Assembly: GCA_030737835.1 (NCBI GenBank) | Contig: CM060852.1 | Span: 19,949,868-20,013,867, forward strand | Direction of reading: 5' to 3' | Length of the DNA stretch: 64,000 nt | From: Acorus gramineus | Taxonomy: Eukaryota > Streptophyta > Magnoliopsida > Acorales > Acoraceae | Shown: one piece after another, positions 27,772 to 40,000 of the stretch | Layout of the letters: the number at the start of each line of letters is the position of its first letter | How positions within the stretch are numbered: the stretch's first letter is position 1 | Program-made: the position numbers and the translations under genes | Notes under the pieces: model-generated | Told to the model about the DNA's origin: nothing | The model's database searches: none | What the model saw: only the letters and a program-made list of their open reading frames with translations

Positions 27772-28126
27772 TCAAGGCCCCATGTACATTTGGCTGACCA
27801 TGTTATCTTCATCTGTATATATAAGGTGCTTGTTATTCAGAAATTTATGCATAATGTATGCCCTTATTTGTCTACACTTCTTCTTATCCATTTTATTTGT
27901 CGTCACTTCCTCATTGGCAGCATATTGTTTCATTATGTTTAGGATGACTGGACCACAATCCATCCTGCAATAAAATAGTTTCTATTAAGATACTGATAAT
28001 AAACTAAATGTTGAACTTTCATATTGAATTACACTTACGACATTCAATCTTGCTGCGGTGCGTCTGCCACTGATACGATTTTGCCACCTTTGTTGCCACT
28101 GAAGTGTTTTCTAAACTCTTTCATCT
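27772..28126 (-). pseudogene. Ulp1/C48 cysteine peptidase C-terminal fragment
   Basis: On the minus strand 27772-27963 encodes MDCGPVILNIMKQYA, then a Lys-rich loop and RAYIMHKFLNNKHLIY. D-C-G-(P/V) is the catalytic-cysteine motif of Ulp1/SENP peptidases, followed by the expected helix. About 100 bp upstream, 28040-28126 encodes GGKIVSVADAPQQD before a GTAAGT donor-like site. The P-Q-Q spaced before D-C-G matches the family's oxyanion-hole glutamine region. An in-frame TGA just after PQQD and the lack of the upstream His/Asp part mark it as a broken, partial transposon gene. The alternative is an independent host pseudogene. Confidence 0.55.
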
Positions 28127-29125
28127 ATTTTTAAATTGTAGAAACACAGGAAAAATCAATTGAGATACACTTTTCAAGATTTTACAATAGTTAGCAGAAA
28201 TAATTTTCAGATATACAAAATCAACTATTCTAATAAACATATGCACATTAATGATTTTCAGATACAAGTATATGAAATTATATACTCGTTCTCTGATTTT
28301 GACCTAGAAAATGATCAATGTGCACAATATAACCTAAATCGATTGAATAATGTCAAATATTGATGTTTCTCAAATCTAGATACACCGGTAAATGAAGACA
28401 TCAGACGCAGTTTAGTCATTGATTTTGAGATTATGATTATATAATATTTTACAAATCACTATGGATTTTCAGATACATGAATCTTAAACTCTCAAATTAA
28501 CAATGTCCAATGTGTTCAACTATGTACACGTATCTGAAAAACTCAGATGAACAGATTTATTAGATAATTTTCAGATACACATATTGTTAACAGATGAAAA
28601 AGGTGTGGAAGGAAACTTTGAAGATTGAGACGCTTTCATATTTGTTTTCATCTTTTCAAGAAGTGCAAAAATTCATAGAATGTTTATGTTTATGTCGCAA
28701 AAAAAAAAAAGATGCGGTGAGGTTTTAATGATTGCAAGAAATCTAACCTTTTTTTTTTCGCTATTGTCAACGATTTTTTTTGTGGAATATGATCAGATGA
28801 ACTTGTCATCATCGTTTCTTTTTTTTTCTTTTGTTCGTCCGATTCGTCCAGTTCGAAAATCATATGGTTCGCCCAAATTGGAAACCTAGGTGGTTTAAAC
28901 TTTTTTGAAAAATTTCAATCAGGGAGGAAGGATTAATGAAGTCGTGATTTTTGGGATTCTGTATCGATGATTAGTTGTGGGATGATTTAATTGGATCCAA
29001 TTTTTAAATTTCTTAGAAGGGTAGTTATGTCATTGACTTTTTTACGGTGAAAAAAATTAATCAAGGAACTAATAGGATTATGCCACCTATTGGGGCTCAC
29101 TAATGGAACTTAATTTCTGAGGCCC

Positions 29126-31550
29126 AGGTAGCAGCACTGAATATGAAAACATAGAAAATATACAGAGAGATGACTAGATGAATGTGTGTGTGTGAGAGAT
29201 GGAGAGATTTGGAAAGAAGATACACCATCTAGAGAGAACCACACATAATGGATTAATAGCCAATTGGTTGAGAGATTTTTAGCGATTTAATGGGAATGCG
29301 ATGGGGGGAGGATTTTTAGGTTTGGTTTGACATTGGAATAAGGGGTTGGGATAAAGAAAAAATTATATATATTGTGGAGCCTAATGATGTACGCAAATGA
29401 TTGTTGGCGCTACGCAAAGTCGGACGGGGGTTGAGCTCATATTAACTTTTTGCTCTTAATAAGATGTCAGTATAAAAGAGCATCTCATATTTTTCATTAG
29501 GCTCTATGGGTTTTTATTATCTACGTGACCATTGTAAAAACTTCTCATTGATCATATTTTTCATTAGGCTTAGGGGTTTTTATTATCATTGTAAAAACTT
29601 CTCATTGATAGTGGATTGATCTCTAGTGTGCTTCGTGGACGTAGGCAAGATTTACCGAACTACGTAATTCTTTGTGTCTTTCTTTCGAATTTTTTGTTTA
29701 TTCCTTTGATTGATTGCATCTTAAGATCTAAATTTGTAACAAAAATTGGGTTAAATCACATGTTACCCCATATAGTATAAGGAAAAAAAAAGATAAAGCA
29801 TTAATAATTGTTCGTATTTTAAGAGAAAATGTGTAGATATTTTGTTCGAATAGACTTTATCCACATTTTTTAACCCCATTTTATAAAACATAAACAACTT
29901 TTATGACCGTCCTTCCAAAAAAACAAAAACAAAAAGCTTTATGAAACCAAAACCAACAATATTAATATTCCGTTAATAGAAATGGTAGACTTGATAATTT
30001 TAAATTTTTTTAAAGTTATCTCATATTTTATGTCATGTGATCCAAATACAATAAATTAGGTTAACTTATCCTAAATATTTATTCCTTTATCAAACAAAGC
30101 CTAAAGAGATTTAATGGGGAAATGAAAAAAAAAATTTGTTGGAGATGTGAAATATATTAGAGTCATTATATGTACCTATTGAACCTATTCCCAGAGTACC
30201 TCTATATAAGGGAATTTATCCCGTTTAAAACCACTAAAGGAAAAAAAAAACGAAACTTACGGCTTGTTCGGATGCTGTGTAAATGAGAGTGAGTTTTCGT
30301 TTGCACTTGGTCAAACACAATATCTTGTTTAGTTATGATAATTAAGTGTAACAAATAAAATCTCAGGATTCTTATTTGCTCCATCAAATGGGGCAATCAA
30401 AATCCCAAAACCAACCCATGTGTTTTTATTTGTAACAGTTTTTTATTTCCTCACCTCTCAAGTGTATGTAACTTAATTTTACCCTCTAACAAATTTATTA
30501 AAATCTATATTATCCAAAACAAATATTTCTTCTCCTAATCTTATCTTAAGAATTAAAATAGATAATTACATTTTATAAATTTATATAACTTAGAATAATA
30601 TAATTGTAAGGATTATAAATATTAATGTGGCATAAAAAATTATAAATGTTATTATATTTAAATATACCAAGAAATCTTAACTAACTATCATAGATATTAT
30701 TCAACAAAATTGTTATTTATAAAATATAAAAAAACCTTGTGGGATTATTTGTTAGTTGAAATCAGATTTATTTTTATTTATATTCTCTTTATATTAGAAC
30801 CATTTTTTTTAACTAATATAGATTAAAAACTATCACATGCAATATTTAATTTTTTATTTTTTATATATTAATTATTTGTAACAATTTTTATTTCCTCACC
30901 TCTCAAGTGTATGTAATGTAATTTTACATTTTTACCCTCTAACAAATTTATTAAAATCCATATTACCCAAAACAAATATTTCTTCTCCTAATCTTATCTT
31001 AAGAAGATAATCTTTTGAAAAAAAATATTTTATCTATTTATAATATTATTATTTTTTAACATAATAAATTGACACATATACAAACAATTTCACATATGTG
31101 AGACAAATAGCTACTAGCAAAAACATATATGTAAATGATAGCACAACATGAAAACAGACAAACATGTGCAAACAATGTACAAAGTTTCCCTGCACGTGCA
31201 ATGTAAAATTTACATGTATAGAAAAAACACGTACAAATAATCATTGCATCCAAACGTGCTCTTATTGTAGCCATAGCCTATCTACAGTTTTGCACTACTG
31301 TGGTTTGATGTGATATTGTATTTGACAAAATGGAAAAGAAAAGTTACATATAGTTGTGCAAATAAAAATATAAATGATTAATTGTTACCATCACTAATAG
31401 TTGAAATTACATAGAGATGACTTAAAAGTACTTATGAAAATAAATTTTAACAAACTCATCTATAATTGTGAACCAAACTTTGATTATTTGACTAGCACCT
31501 CTCATCTTTGTGAAAGAGGCCAAAATATTAAACCTAGAGGAACACCCGTT
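29126..31550. other. AT-rich spacer with local duplications
   Basis: No coding support. It holds a tandem duplication at 29486-29610 (about 60-bp units sharing ATTTTTCATTAGGCT and TTGTAAAAACTTCTCATTG) and a dispersed duplication at 30435/30880. Confidence 0.5.
30435..31006. repeat. Direct repeat, two copies about 445 bp apart
   Basis: Copy 1 at about 30435-30551 and copy 2 at about 30880-31006 share TTTATTTCCTCACCTCTC, AAGTGTATGTAA, TACCCTCTAACAAATTTAT and ATTTCTTCTCCTAATCTTA with few differences. They could be the ends of a degenerate insertion or a segmental duplication. The sequence between them has no coding content. Confidence 0.75.
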
Positions 31551-32024
31551 TCCTATATAAAAAAAAATCAAACCCGATAATGCCAATTCTCTTTTTTTGG
31601 GGGTGGTGATTCACATGGCCAATGGACTCAGCTGATTTCGAGCACGATTTCTATAAAAAAAACCAATGCTAAAAAAATTATATATAATTGTTAGTCAATG
31701 ACATTTTATAATCTAATAGTATTTATATGAAAAAATAAATCATTTTATTTTTCGATTGTTTGAAATAAAAAATAAATAAAATAAAAAACTTACAGGGCAC
31801 TTATATACATTAATTAGAAATGAGTTTTCTTTATATTTATATTTTGTGTATAACTATTACATCTATGTAGTCTCTTTATGATTTAAAAATTGTTATTGGA
31901 CAAAATTAAATTTTAAATATGATTTAATCGTTGATATATATGTCTATCCAAACATAGTTATTTAACTATCCTATGTAATCTGTTGAATAAATCTGAATAA
32001 AAATAGTATGTAGTCTCTTTATGT

Positions 32025-32315
32025 GATTTCATGGTATCAGATACCAATTATATTGTTTTTAGATTTCATGTTATCATAGTAGATTATTTTGTTTTTAGAT
32101 TTCATGTATTAGAGCAGATTATTTTATTGTTAGATTTCATGGTATCACAGTAGATTATTTTGTTTCTAGATTTTATGCATGGTATCAAAGCATATTACTT
32201 TGTTTTTAGATTTCAGATTTATTCTTTATCATCTCTTTATTATTTTGCTTTGTTAGATTATTTTGATTCGAAGCATTCTATTTTGGTTTTAAATTTCATG
32301 GTGTCAAAGCAATAT
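32025..32315 (+). repeat. Degenerate tandem array of TTTCATGGTATCA-type units
   Basis: Five units start near 32025, 32062, 32098, 32132 and 32170 (spacing 34-41 bp), with an outlier near 32293. Each reads (A)GATTTCATGGTATCA(x)AGxAGATTATTTT. TGGTATCAGAG is the sequence retroelements use to bind initiator-Met tRNA, so the unit resembles an LTR end plus primer-binding site. This is not a tRNA gene. Confidence 0.7.
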
Positions 32316-32535
32316 CATATTTACATTGGTTTCCTAAACAAACTAAACAACAGACACGAGAGAGATTCGGTCGTTAAATTTTGTTAAACAGTAAGGAATT
32401 TCAACTTTTTCAAATAAAGGAGAATTTCGCATTTAGTGATAGACCGAGGCTAATTCACCTATTTGAGTTTGTCAAATTCTTCCTCTAACTATGTTATATA
32501 CAGCATATTATTATAAGGGGCTTTATTCATTTACA

Positions 32536-32600
32536 AGCAGTCGCGGAGCCAGGAATATAGTTTAGTGGGGGCAAATTTTAATAGAAACCTTTGCATAAAG
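32536..32600. mobile_element. Possible DNA-transposon terminus
   Basis: GTCGCGGAGCCAGGAATATA followed by a 'gtgggggcaaa' stretch resembles the conserved end of a widespread plant repeat. I find no matching second end nearby. Confidence 0.3.
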
Positions 32601-32812
32601 AATGTGTTTAATTAATTTTATTTGAAAGAGATTTTTGTTAATGGTCATATAACTTATTGGCTAAAAAACTTTAAACTATGTTTATTTCCTAAGAAGAATT
32701 AAAAATAGATGACGGAAGAATATGTTTTACCTTGACCAAAAATATTTATTCAATATAAATAAATTGCAATATGTATACATTATAGAATAAACCCTCAAAT
32801 GATATTTAGGTT

Positions 32813-33025
32813 GCATTTGGTTGCACGATTGCAAAACTGATTTTGGATAAAAGTTGGGTTTAAAACTGATTTTACATAAAGCTGTCTCTCCACAGCTTTT
32901 GGAACACTCAAGATTTTAAGCATTTTTTCACATAATCTATCTGCAGTTTTTGACCCCAGTTTTTCTGTTTAGAAATGGGTTTGGAAAAACCGCTTCATTC
33001 AAATCCAAAAGCTACCCAAACCCGT
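32813..33025. mobile_element. MITE family B, partial copy
   Basis: GCATTTGGTTGCACGATTGC followed by AAAACTGATTTT matches the left end of the better-preserved copy at 60063-60263, and both share an internal CACAGCTTTTGG. The right terminus is not recognisable. Confidence 0.45.
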
Positions 33026-33317
33026 TTTCAAACATGAATGTAGTGAATGGATTCATTCAAAATTATAATTAATAAGACAAAATATAAAAAATCATATTTA
33101 TCCAAATATATAAAATATTAACTCAATATTCTCTTTATTCCTATATATACTTTTTTTATGTTGAATCAAAAGGGAGCAAAAAAATAAAATAAAAAATAAA
33201 ATAATGCATATTATTTTTGTAAATATCAATGTCAACATTTTTATCAACAATTAAAATTATTTTTTTCTATTTTATGTCCATCAAATTTCACCCAACTAAA
33301 ATCCAATAACAAAGTGA

Positions 33318-36300
33318 AGTCTACACAAGCATATAGAGAAGAGAAGTAGAGAGAGATTCTTATTCACTATTTGTTGGTTGATGGAATACATGAGAAACCC
33401 CTCTATTTATAGGGTACATAGAGGAATCCCAAAGGTGGTGAGTTACAAGTCTATAGAGGTGAGGGGGAGATAGTGGGGCAATAATGGGAGTTTATGGAAT
33501 AGAAGAGTGGGGGAGGTTATGGAGTTGAAGAGTGGGGGAGGTTATGGATTAGAGAAGTGGTGGTTATCCACCATATTCACAACACTCCCCCTTGGATGAC
33601 CACCACGCTAAGAAAATTGCCTCATTAAAACCTTGCTTGGAAAACCCAATGGGAAAAAACCAAAGCGAAGGAAAAAGAGTACAATGTAACTTAATCGTAT
33701 AATAGTGTATGCGTTTGATACTGCCTCATTAAAACCTTGCCAGGAAAACCCAATGGGACAAAACCTAGGCGAAGGAAAAAGAGTACAGTTCGCAAAATGT
33801 CATCAAAGATTACTCCCCCTCATAAGTACAAGATTTCAAGAATTTTGGTCGCAAACTCGTCGCATCCCGATTTCATACACCAGCTTCTTGAATGTTGATG
33901 TCGACAAAGCTTTAGTAAACAAATCTGCAAGATTGTCCTTTGACTGAATTTGTTGAACATCAATTTCATGTCTCTGCTGGAGCTCATGAGTGTAAAAGAA
34001 TTTTGGAGAAATATGCTTCGTTCTATCACCCTTGATATATCCCCCATTGATTTGAGCAATGCATGCTGCATTGTCTTCATATATAGTTGTTGGAACATCT
34101 GTAATGAGAGATAGTCCGCATGCAGTACGAATATGATGAACCAAAGACCTTATCCACACGCATTCCCGGCTTGCTTCGTGGAGTGCAAGAATCTCAGAGT
34201 GGTTAGAAGACGTGGCGACCAAAGTCTGTTTCGTAGATCGCCAAGAGATTGCTGTGCCACCGCAAGTGAATACATAGCCTGTTTGTGAGCGAGCCTTGTG
34301 AGGATCTGAAAGATATCCTGAATCTGCATAACTTTTAGTTGTGCATCATTATTGGAATCCTTTGCATAGAATAGACCCATGTCTGACGTTCCACGAAGAT
34401 AACGAAAAATGTGCTTCACACCATTCCAATGCCTTCGAGTTGGTGCAGAGCTAAATCTGGCCAATAAATTAACTGAAAATGCAATGTCAGGTCTAGTGCA
34501 TTGGGCCAAATATAATAAGGCACCAATTGCACTAAGATATGGTACTTCAGGACCAAGAAGATTTTCAGTATCTTCTTTTGGACGAAAAGGATCCTTTTTG
34601 GGGTCAAGTAACCTTACTACCATTGGAGTACTTAATGGATGACATTTGTCCATATTAAAACGCTTCAGGATTTTTTCAACATATGTTGTTTGATGAACAA
34701 GTATCCCATTTGAACTTTGCTCAATTTGCAAGCCGAGACAATATCTTGTTTTTCCAAGATCTTTCATTTCAAACTCCTTTTTCAGATATTCGGAAGCCTT
34801 TTCGAGCTCTTCAGGAGTCCCAATTAGATTAATATCATCAACATATACTGCAATAATGGTAAATCCGAGTTCCGTTTTCTTAATAAATACACAGGGGCAT
34901 ATTGGATCATTGACATATCCTTCTTTTATTAAGTACTCACTAAGACGGTTATACCACATTCGTCCAGATTGCTTTAATCCATATAAGGATCGTCTTAGCT
35001 TGATTGAGTACATGTTTCGTGGTTTTGCTTCAGGCAATTTTAGTCCTTCAGGAACTTTCATATAAATGTCGGTATCTAATTTTCCATATAAATATGCAGT
35101 AACCACATCCATTAGCTGCATGTCAAGTCCTTCTGAGACTACAAGACTAATTAAATACCGAAATGTGATCGTGTCCATCACAGGAGAATATGTCTCTTCA
35201 AAATCTATCCCAGGTCTCTGCAGGAAACCCTGTGCCACAAGACGAGCTTTGTATCTAACAATCTCGTTTCTTTCATTTCGTTTTCTCGCAAACACCCATT
35301 TACATCCTACTGGTTTAACACCTTCAGGGGTTAGGACTACTGGTCCAAATACTTGGTGTTTTGCAAGTGAATCCAATTCTGTTTGAATAGCAGCTTTCCA
35401 TTGTGGCCAACAATTTTTTCGTCTGCATTCATCCACTGAACGTGGTTCTAAATCATTATCTGAAATGATTTCTGTAGCTACTGCAAATGAGAATATATCA
35501 TCAACAAGCACTTGCTTTCGATCCCACAATATTTGTGAATTTGCATAATTTATGGAAATTTCTTCATTTCCATGTACTTGTTCTTCATGCACGGGCGTCA
35601 CTTCAGGGACGTCAGTCTCTTCGGGACTTGTGTCACTTCAGGGGCTTCTTCCTCTATAGGAGTTATTATTGTGGGTCTTTCAAGTGTTTCATACTCTTCT
35701 AGAGAATTATTCTTCATTGTTTTTCTCCTTCGGGGAGCTGAATCTTTTGAGCCTATAGGTCTTCCACGCTTCAGGCGTGTTTTTGTTGATTCATTAGCCG
35801 GCATATTAGCAGTTTTTCCTATTGGAACATTAATTCGAGCTGGAGTATTAGCAGCTGGAATATGTGATTTCATCACTTTTGCTGCATCATTGAATGCATC
35901 TGGCAATTGATGCGCAATTCTTTGAAGATGGTGATTCTTTGCACTTCAGTTTCACATTGATTAGTGCGAGGATCAAGATGAGACAAAGATGGAGTTTTCC
36001 ATGTAAGTTCACGTCGTTCTTCTGGCGACGGATTTCTCCCCCTAATGACGGGAATATTGTCTCATCAAAATGACAATCCGCAAATCGAGCGGTAAAAACA
36101 TCCCCTGTCAATGGTTCAAGATATCTTATAATAGAAGGAGAATCAAAGCCTACATAAATTCCCAATCGACGTTGAGGGCCCATTTTAGTTCGTTGTGTAG
36201 GGGCAATAGGAACTTGTACAGCACAACCAAAAATTCGAAGATGTGAAATATTTGGTTGATGACCCAGTACGAGCTGTAAAGGGGAATATTGATGATAAGC

Positions 36301-36530
36301 AGTTGGCCGAAGGCGAACTAATGCTGCTGCATGCAATATACATAAGCATATAGAGAAGAGAAGTAGAGAGAGATTCTTATTCACTTTGTTGGTTGATGGA
36401 ATACATGAGAAACCCCTCTATTTATAGGGTACATAGAGGAATCCCAAAGGTGGTGAGTTACAAGTCTATAGAGGTGAGGGGGGGAGATAGTGGGGCAATA
36501 ATGGTGAGTGTTATGGAATACAAGAGTACT
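33318..36530 (-). mobile_element. Ty1/copia LTR retrotransposon fossil (broken)
   Basis: Minus-strand copia element. Visible parts in element order are a partial 5' LTR (about 36343-36530), the C-terminal part of integrase (about 35890-36340), reverse transcriptase (about 34320-35600; TSELD-type start, KARLVAQGF, YVDDI), RNase H (about 33836-34320; YEDNAACI, TKHISPKFFY), and a polypurine tract GGGGGAG beside a 3' LTR (about 33318-33584, starting TGTTGTGAA). It is broken, with at least four breaks, and cannot be a complete element. The LTR stretches that can be compared (about 170 bp) are nearly identical, so insertion was recent. A 65-bp direct repeat (33620/33722) with the CCCATTGGG motif precedes the 3' LTR. 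Confidence 0.9.
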
Positions 36531-37000
36531 CGTCCTTATCTGGCTCTGCCAGTGTTTACAAGCGCTGATATTTACCAAGTGACAACTCATTCACAGTTCC
36601 TACTGCTCTTGGTTTTATATATATAGATATATATTTAATTAACCTACCAAAATATCTTATTAGATGAACCATTTCGTCAAATCCCATAATTCACTTCCCT
36701 CTATTATTCGTTATCCATTATGAATAAGATGTTGGATAAGACAGCAAGAATTACTCACACTTAAATTGGAGATAAATAAAATATATATTGTTTAAACCAT
36801 AAAAACGAGATGTACGGAGTAAATGATAGTAAATGATTAACTCAAACTACAATAATCTTTTTGGAAACACATTAAATTATTTAAACCTCTTCAACTTCTA
36901 TGGTAACAAATTCATTTTTATCCATAATTTTTTTTTTTGTATATTCTGCCTATTTTAATGCTCTCTATCCACTCATCCCAACAAATTCACCGAATAAATC
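36531..37000. other. Upstream flank of the GH5 gene
   Basis: AT-rich and non-coding, between the copia fossil and the GH5 promoter. No defined element seen. Confidence 0.5.
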
Positions 37001-37014
37001 GGAGGGGGGTTAGC

Positions 37015-37023
37015 TTATAAAAA
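37015..37023 (+). promoter_or_regulatory. TATA box of the GH5 gene
   Basis: TTATAAAAA, 62-70 bases upstream of the ATG. It predicts a transcription start near 37045 and a short leader. Confidence 0.65.
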
Positions 37024-37084
37024 TGCTCATATATTCACTTTTCAACTCATAATTCATAAACCCAAACTTCAAAAACCTTGTGAG

Positions 37085-40000
37085 ATGTCGACCCACACAT
37101 CATCAGTAGTGACAATATTAGCGTTAGCATTGCTTCTCTCCCTCCACCAATGTTCATCTCTCCCTCTCTCGACCAACGGCAGGTTCATAGTGGACGCCGC
37201 GTCGGGCCAGCGAGTGAAGCTTCACTGCGTGAACTGGCCCGCGCATATGGAAGCCGTGCTTCCCGAGGGACTCTCCGAGAGACCCGTCGCGGAGATCGCG
37301 TCCAATGTCGCGTCGCTCGGGTTCAACTGCGTCCGACTCACGTACGCCACGTTCACGTGGACCGAGGACGACAAATACGCGAACCTCACCGTGGAGGGGT
37401 CGCTGAAGTCGCTGGGTCTGATGGACGCTGTGGAGGGGGTTAGGCACAATAACCCTTCGTTGATGGGGTTGACGGTGCGGGACGCGTACGAGAAGGTGGT
37501 GGACGCGTTGGGGGACGCGGGGGTGATGGTGGTGTTGGACAACCATGTGAGCTTCCCGATGTGGTGCTGCGCGGTTAATGATGGGAACGGGTTCTTCGGG
37601 GACAAGTACTTTGATCCGCAGGTTTGGATGAATGGGTTGCACAACGTCGCGGAGAGGTTCAAAGGGAAATCACAAGTAATATTCATATCCTAGCTTTCAG
37701 ATACAGATATTAAATTTTTGAATTCGGTATTAACATTAATTTGGATGATGATATTCTAGAGAAATATAATAATTCAAATTAAAAATTTAAGATTTATCCC
37801 TTATTCAGATATTATCATTGTGATTAATCATAATATAAATATATATATGTTTTTATAATATATGTTAAATGTGAATATTGTTTGGCTCAGATGAATTGAT
37901 ATTCGTATCTGTACTCCGAATCTTCGATACTCGTTTTGCATGTATTGCTTTTATTTTTATTTTATTTAGACTACGTACGAGCTTGAGGCAAGTCACTGTC
38001 ACGAGATGGGGTTTGCATGTTGGGTTTGGCATTTGCGCGTGCATTTTGACGCGTATTATTTGACCCTGCATGTACTTAGGATGAAACATTTTATATCTAG
38101 CCTTTACAAAAGTGAAAGACAAAAATAACCGAATCAATTTTTAATCCCAACACATTATAAATATTATTTAATATAATATATGTCGTCGTTTGAAAAAAAA
38201 CAACTCGTGTTGGTTCATAAAAACTGACGGATGAGTTGATTTTTTATATTATTTTAAGGGTAAATGGACCTGGAATTCAATAAGATTTAATTGGTTCAAT
38301 GGGCCGGTTAGGGTGGGGTTTTCAAATGCTACAGTAGAATGAGTTTTCTTGTGATTTTATATTTTAATGTTTATAGGTGGTAGGCATGAGCATGCGCAAC
38401 GAACTCCGCGGGCCGCACCAAAACGTGACGGCCTGGTACAACTACGTTCAACAGGGAGCGGCCACCATCCACACCACCAACCCAAACGTCCTCGTCATCA
38501 TCTCCGGCCTCAAATTCGACACCGACCTCAGCTTCCTCGAATCCAAACCCCTCCCCTCCCACTTCGACAACAAACTGGTCCACGAGGCCCACTGGTACTC
38601 CTTCGGCAAGGCCCACCAATGGGAGACCCAAAAACCAGGCGACGTCTGCGCCAACGACACCAACGCTTTCGACCAAAAAGCGGGGTTCCTCGTAAGGCCG
38701 AGCGTCGGTCGCGAAAGCGTGCCGTTGTTCGTGAGCGAGTTCGGGGTGGACCAGAGGGGGGTCAACATGGCGGACAACAGGTATCAAACTTCATATCCTC
38801 CTCATAATAAACTTCATTTCAGACCTTTCATGACAAAGTGAATGAGATGATAGTTTATTCTTGTTTGATATAAAAATAATTAGAATAAACTACACACGCA
38901 CAGTCGTTTCAATTCTGAAATAAAAATATGGATATTTTGTTCTACTTAAAGGTTGAGATAACATTTACTCTCACTTTTTTGTATGAACTTTTTATCCCCT
39001 AAAATTATGTTAACTTACACTCAAAACCTTAATTCTTTGTTAAACAAGCCCTAAAGATTATGAATGGAACCTGATACTTTGTAAAATTTCAAAACTAAAC
39101 TTGTAATGCAATTAATTAATTTGTATATATCAAAATTATAAGATCGGACAATTAGGAGCGTGTTGAACAATCAAATTGTCTAATGCCCATTGAACCTGAC
39201 CCGATTTCCTTTCACTGGGGCTGGGGGTGATGCTTGTTTTTTTCATGTTTGTTTTGTGCTTAGATCAATCAAACGGTTTCGAATTCATTAAATTAAATGG
39301 ATTCATTTATCATTCATGAATTGATGTATTTACAACAGTTAGATGCAACCCATCAATAAAAGTCAAATAAGATCTAAGAATGGACATGCAAGAGAATCCA
39401 TACCCAATGGTTGGGGGGATTTTTTTATTTCCTATTTTATAGGATTTTTTTTGCATTTTTTAAATTTTTTTATTTAAACTCTTTTTTATTTTGTTTATTA
39501 TTATTATTTATTCCTATTTTAATGGAATTTTAATTTATTTGTTGTTTGATTTTAAATTAAAAATATCTTATTGGATTTAAGTTATTTTTCTATTTTTATT
39601 TATTTTTGTGTTTTTTTATGATGCATTATTTAAAATAGGGTGATTTTTATGTGTCTATTTGAAATTCTATTTCTTTTTTATATCTTTGTTCTTATTTTAA
39701 TGGGATATATTTTTATCTTATCTAAAAGAAATAAAAAATTTATTTTTTTTAAAAAAAAATTATGTCAAAAGATTTTGTTTTCCCCATTTTACAATCTACT
39801 ACAGGGTACCCATTTGCCAAACTGTTTTTTAAGGTTATCCTTGTCTTGTCTACCAGTGTTTTTTAAGTTTGAACATGCTTTTGTTTTTTTTTTTTTAATT
39901 TATATATATATATTAATTCCATTTGAAAAACAAAAATAGGTACTTGAGTTGTTTATTGGCGTACGTGGCGGAGAACGATTTGGATTGGGCGTTGTGGGCG

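Larger units (their letters stand above)
25795..29125 (-). mobile_element. Decayed DNA element carrying a Ulp1 (C48) peptidase fragment
   Basis: Imperfect inverted ends of about 45 bp bracket 3.3 kb: left 25795-25838 begins GGGCCCCAATTCC and ends AGGTGGCA; the right end, 29081-29125, read in complement begins GGGCCTCAG and also ends AGGTGGCA. Inside are a Ulp1-like peptide on the minus strand, weak coding fragments on the plus strand (26890-27170), a 171/190-bp tandem duplication near the left end, and a dispersed TTTTCAGATACA motif. Ulp1-type peptidases are known cargo of plant Mutator-like elements, which fits the architecture. I could not find a 9-bp target duplication, so both the class and the exact ends are inference. 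Confidence 0.5.

Noticed and set aside
32030-32200. TGGTATCAGAG-like words as possible tRNA remnants
   Set aside because: They match only the primer-binding complement, with no cloverleaf, so not tRNA genes.
37154-37686. Antisense ORFs of 154 and 162 codons in GH5 exon 1
   Set aside because: Produced by the GC-rich sense exon; no domain, and the sense strand has clear GH5 motifs and splice sites.
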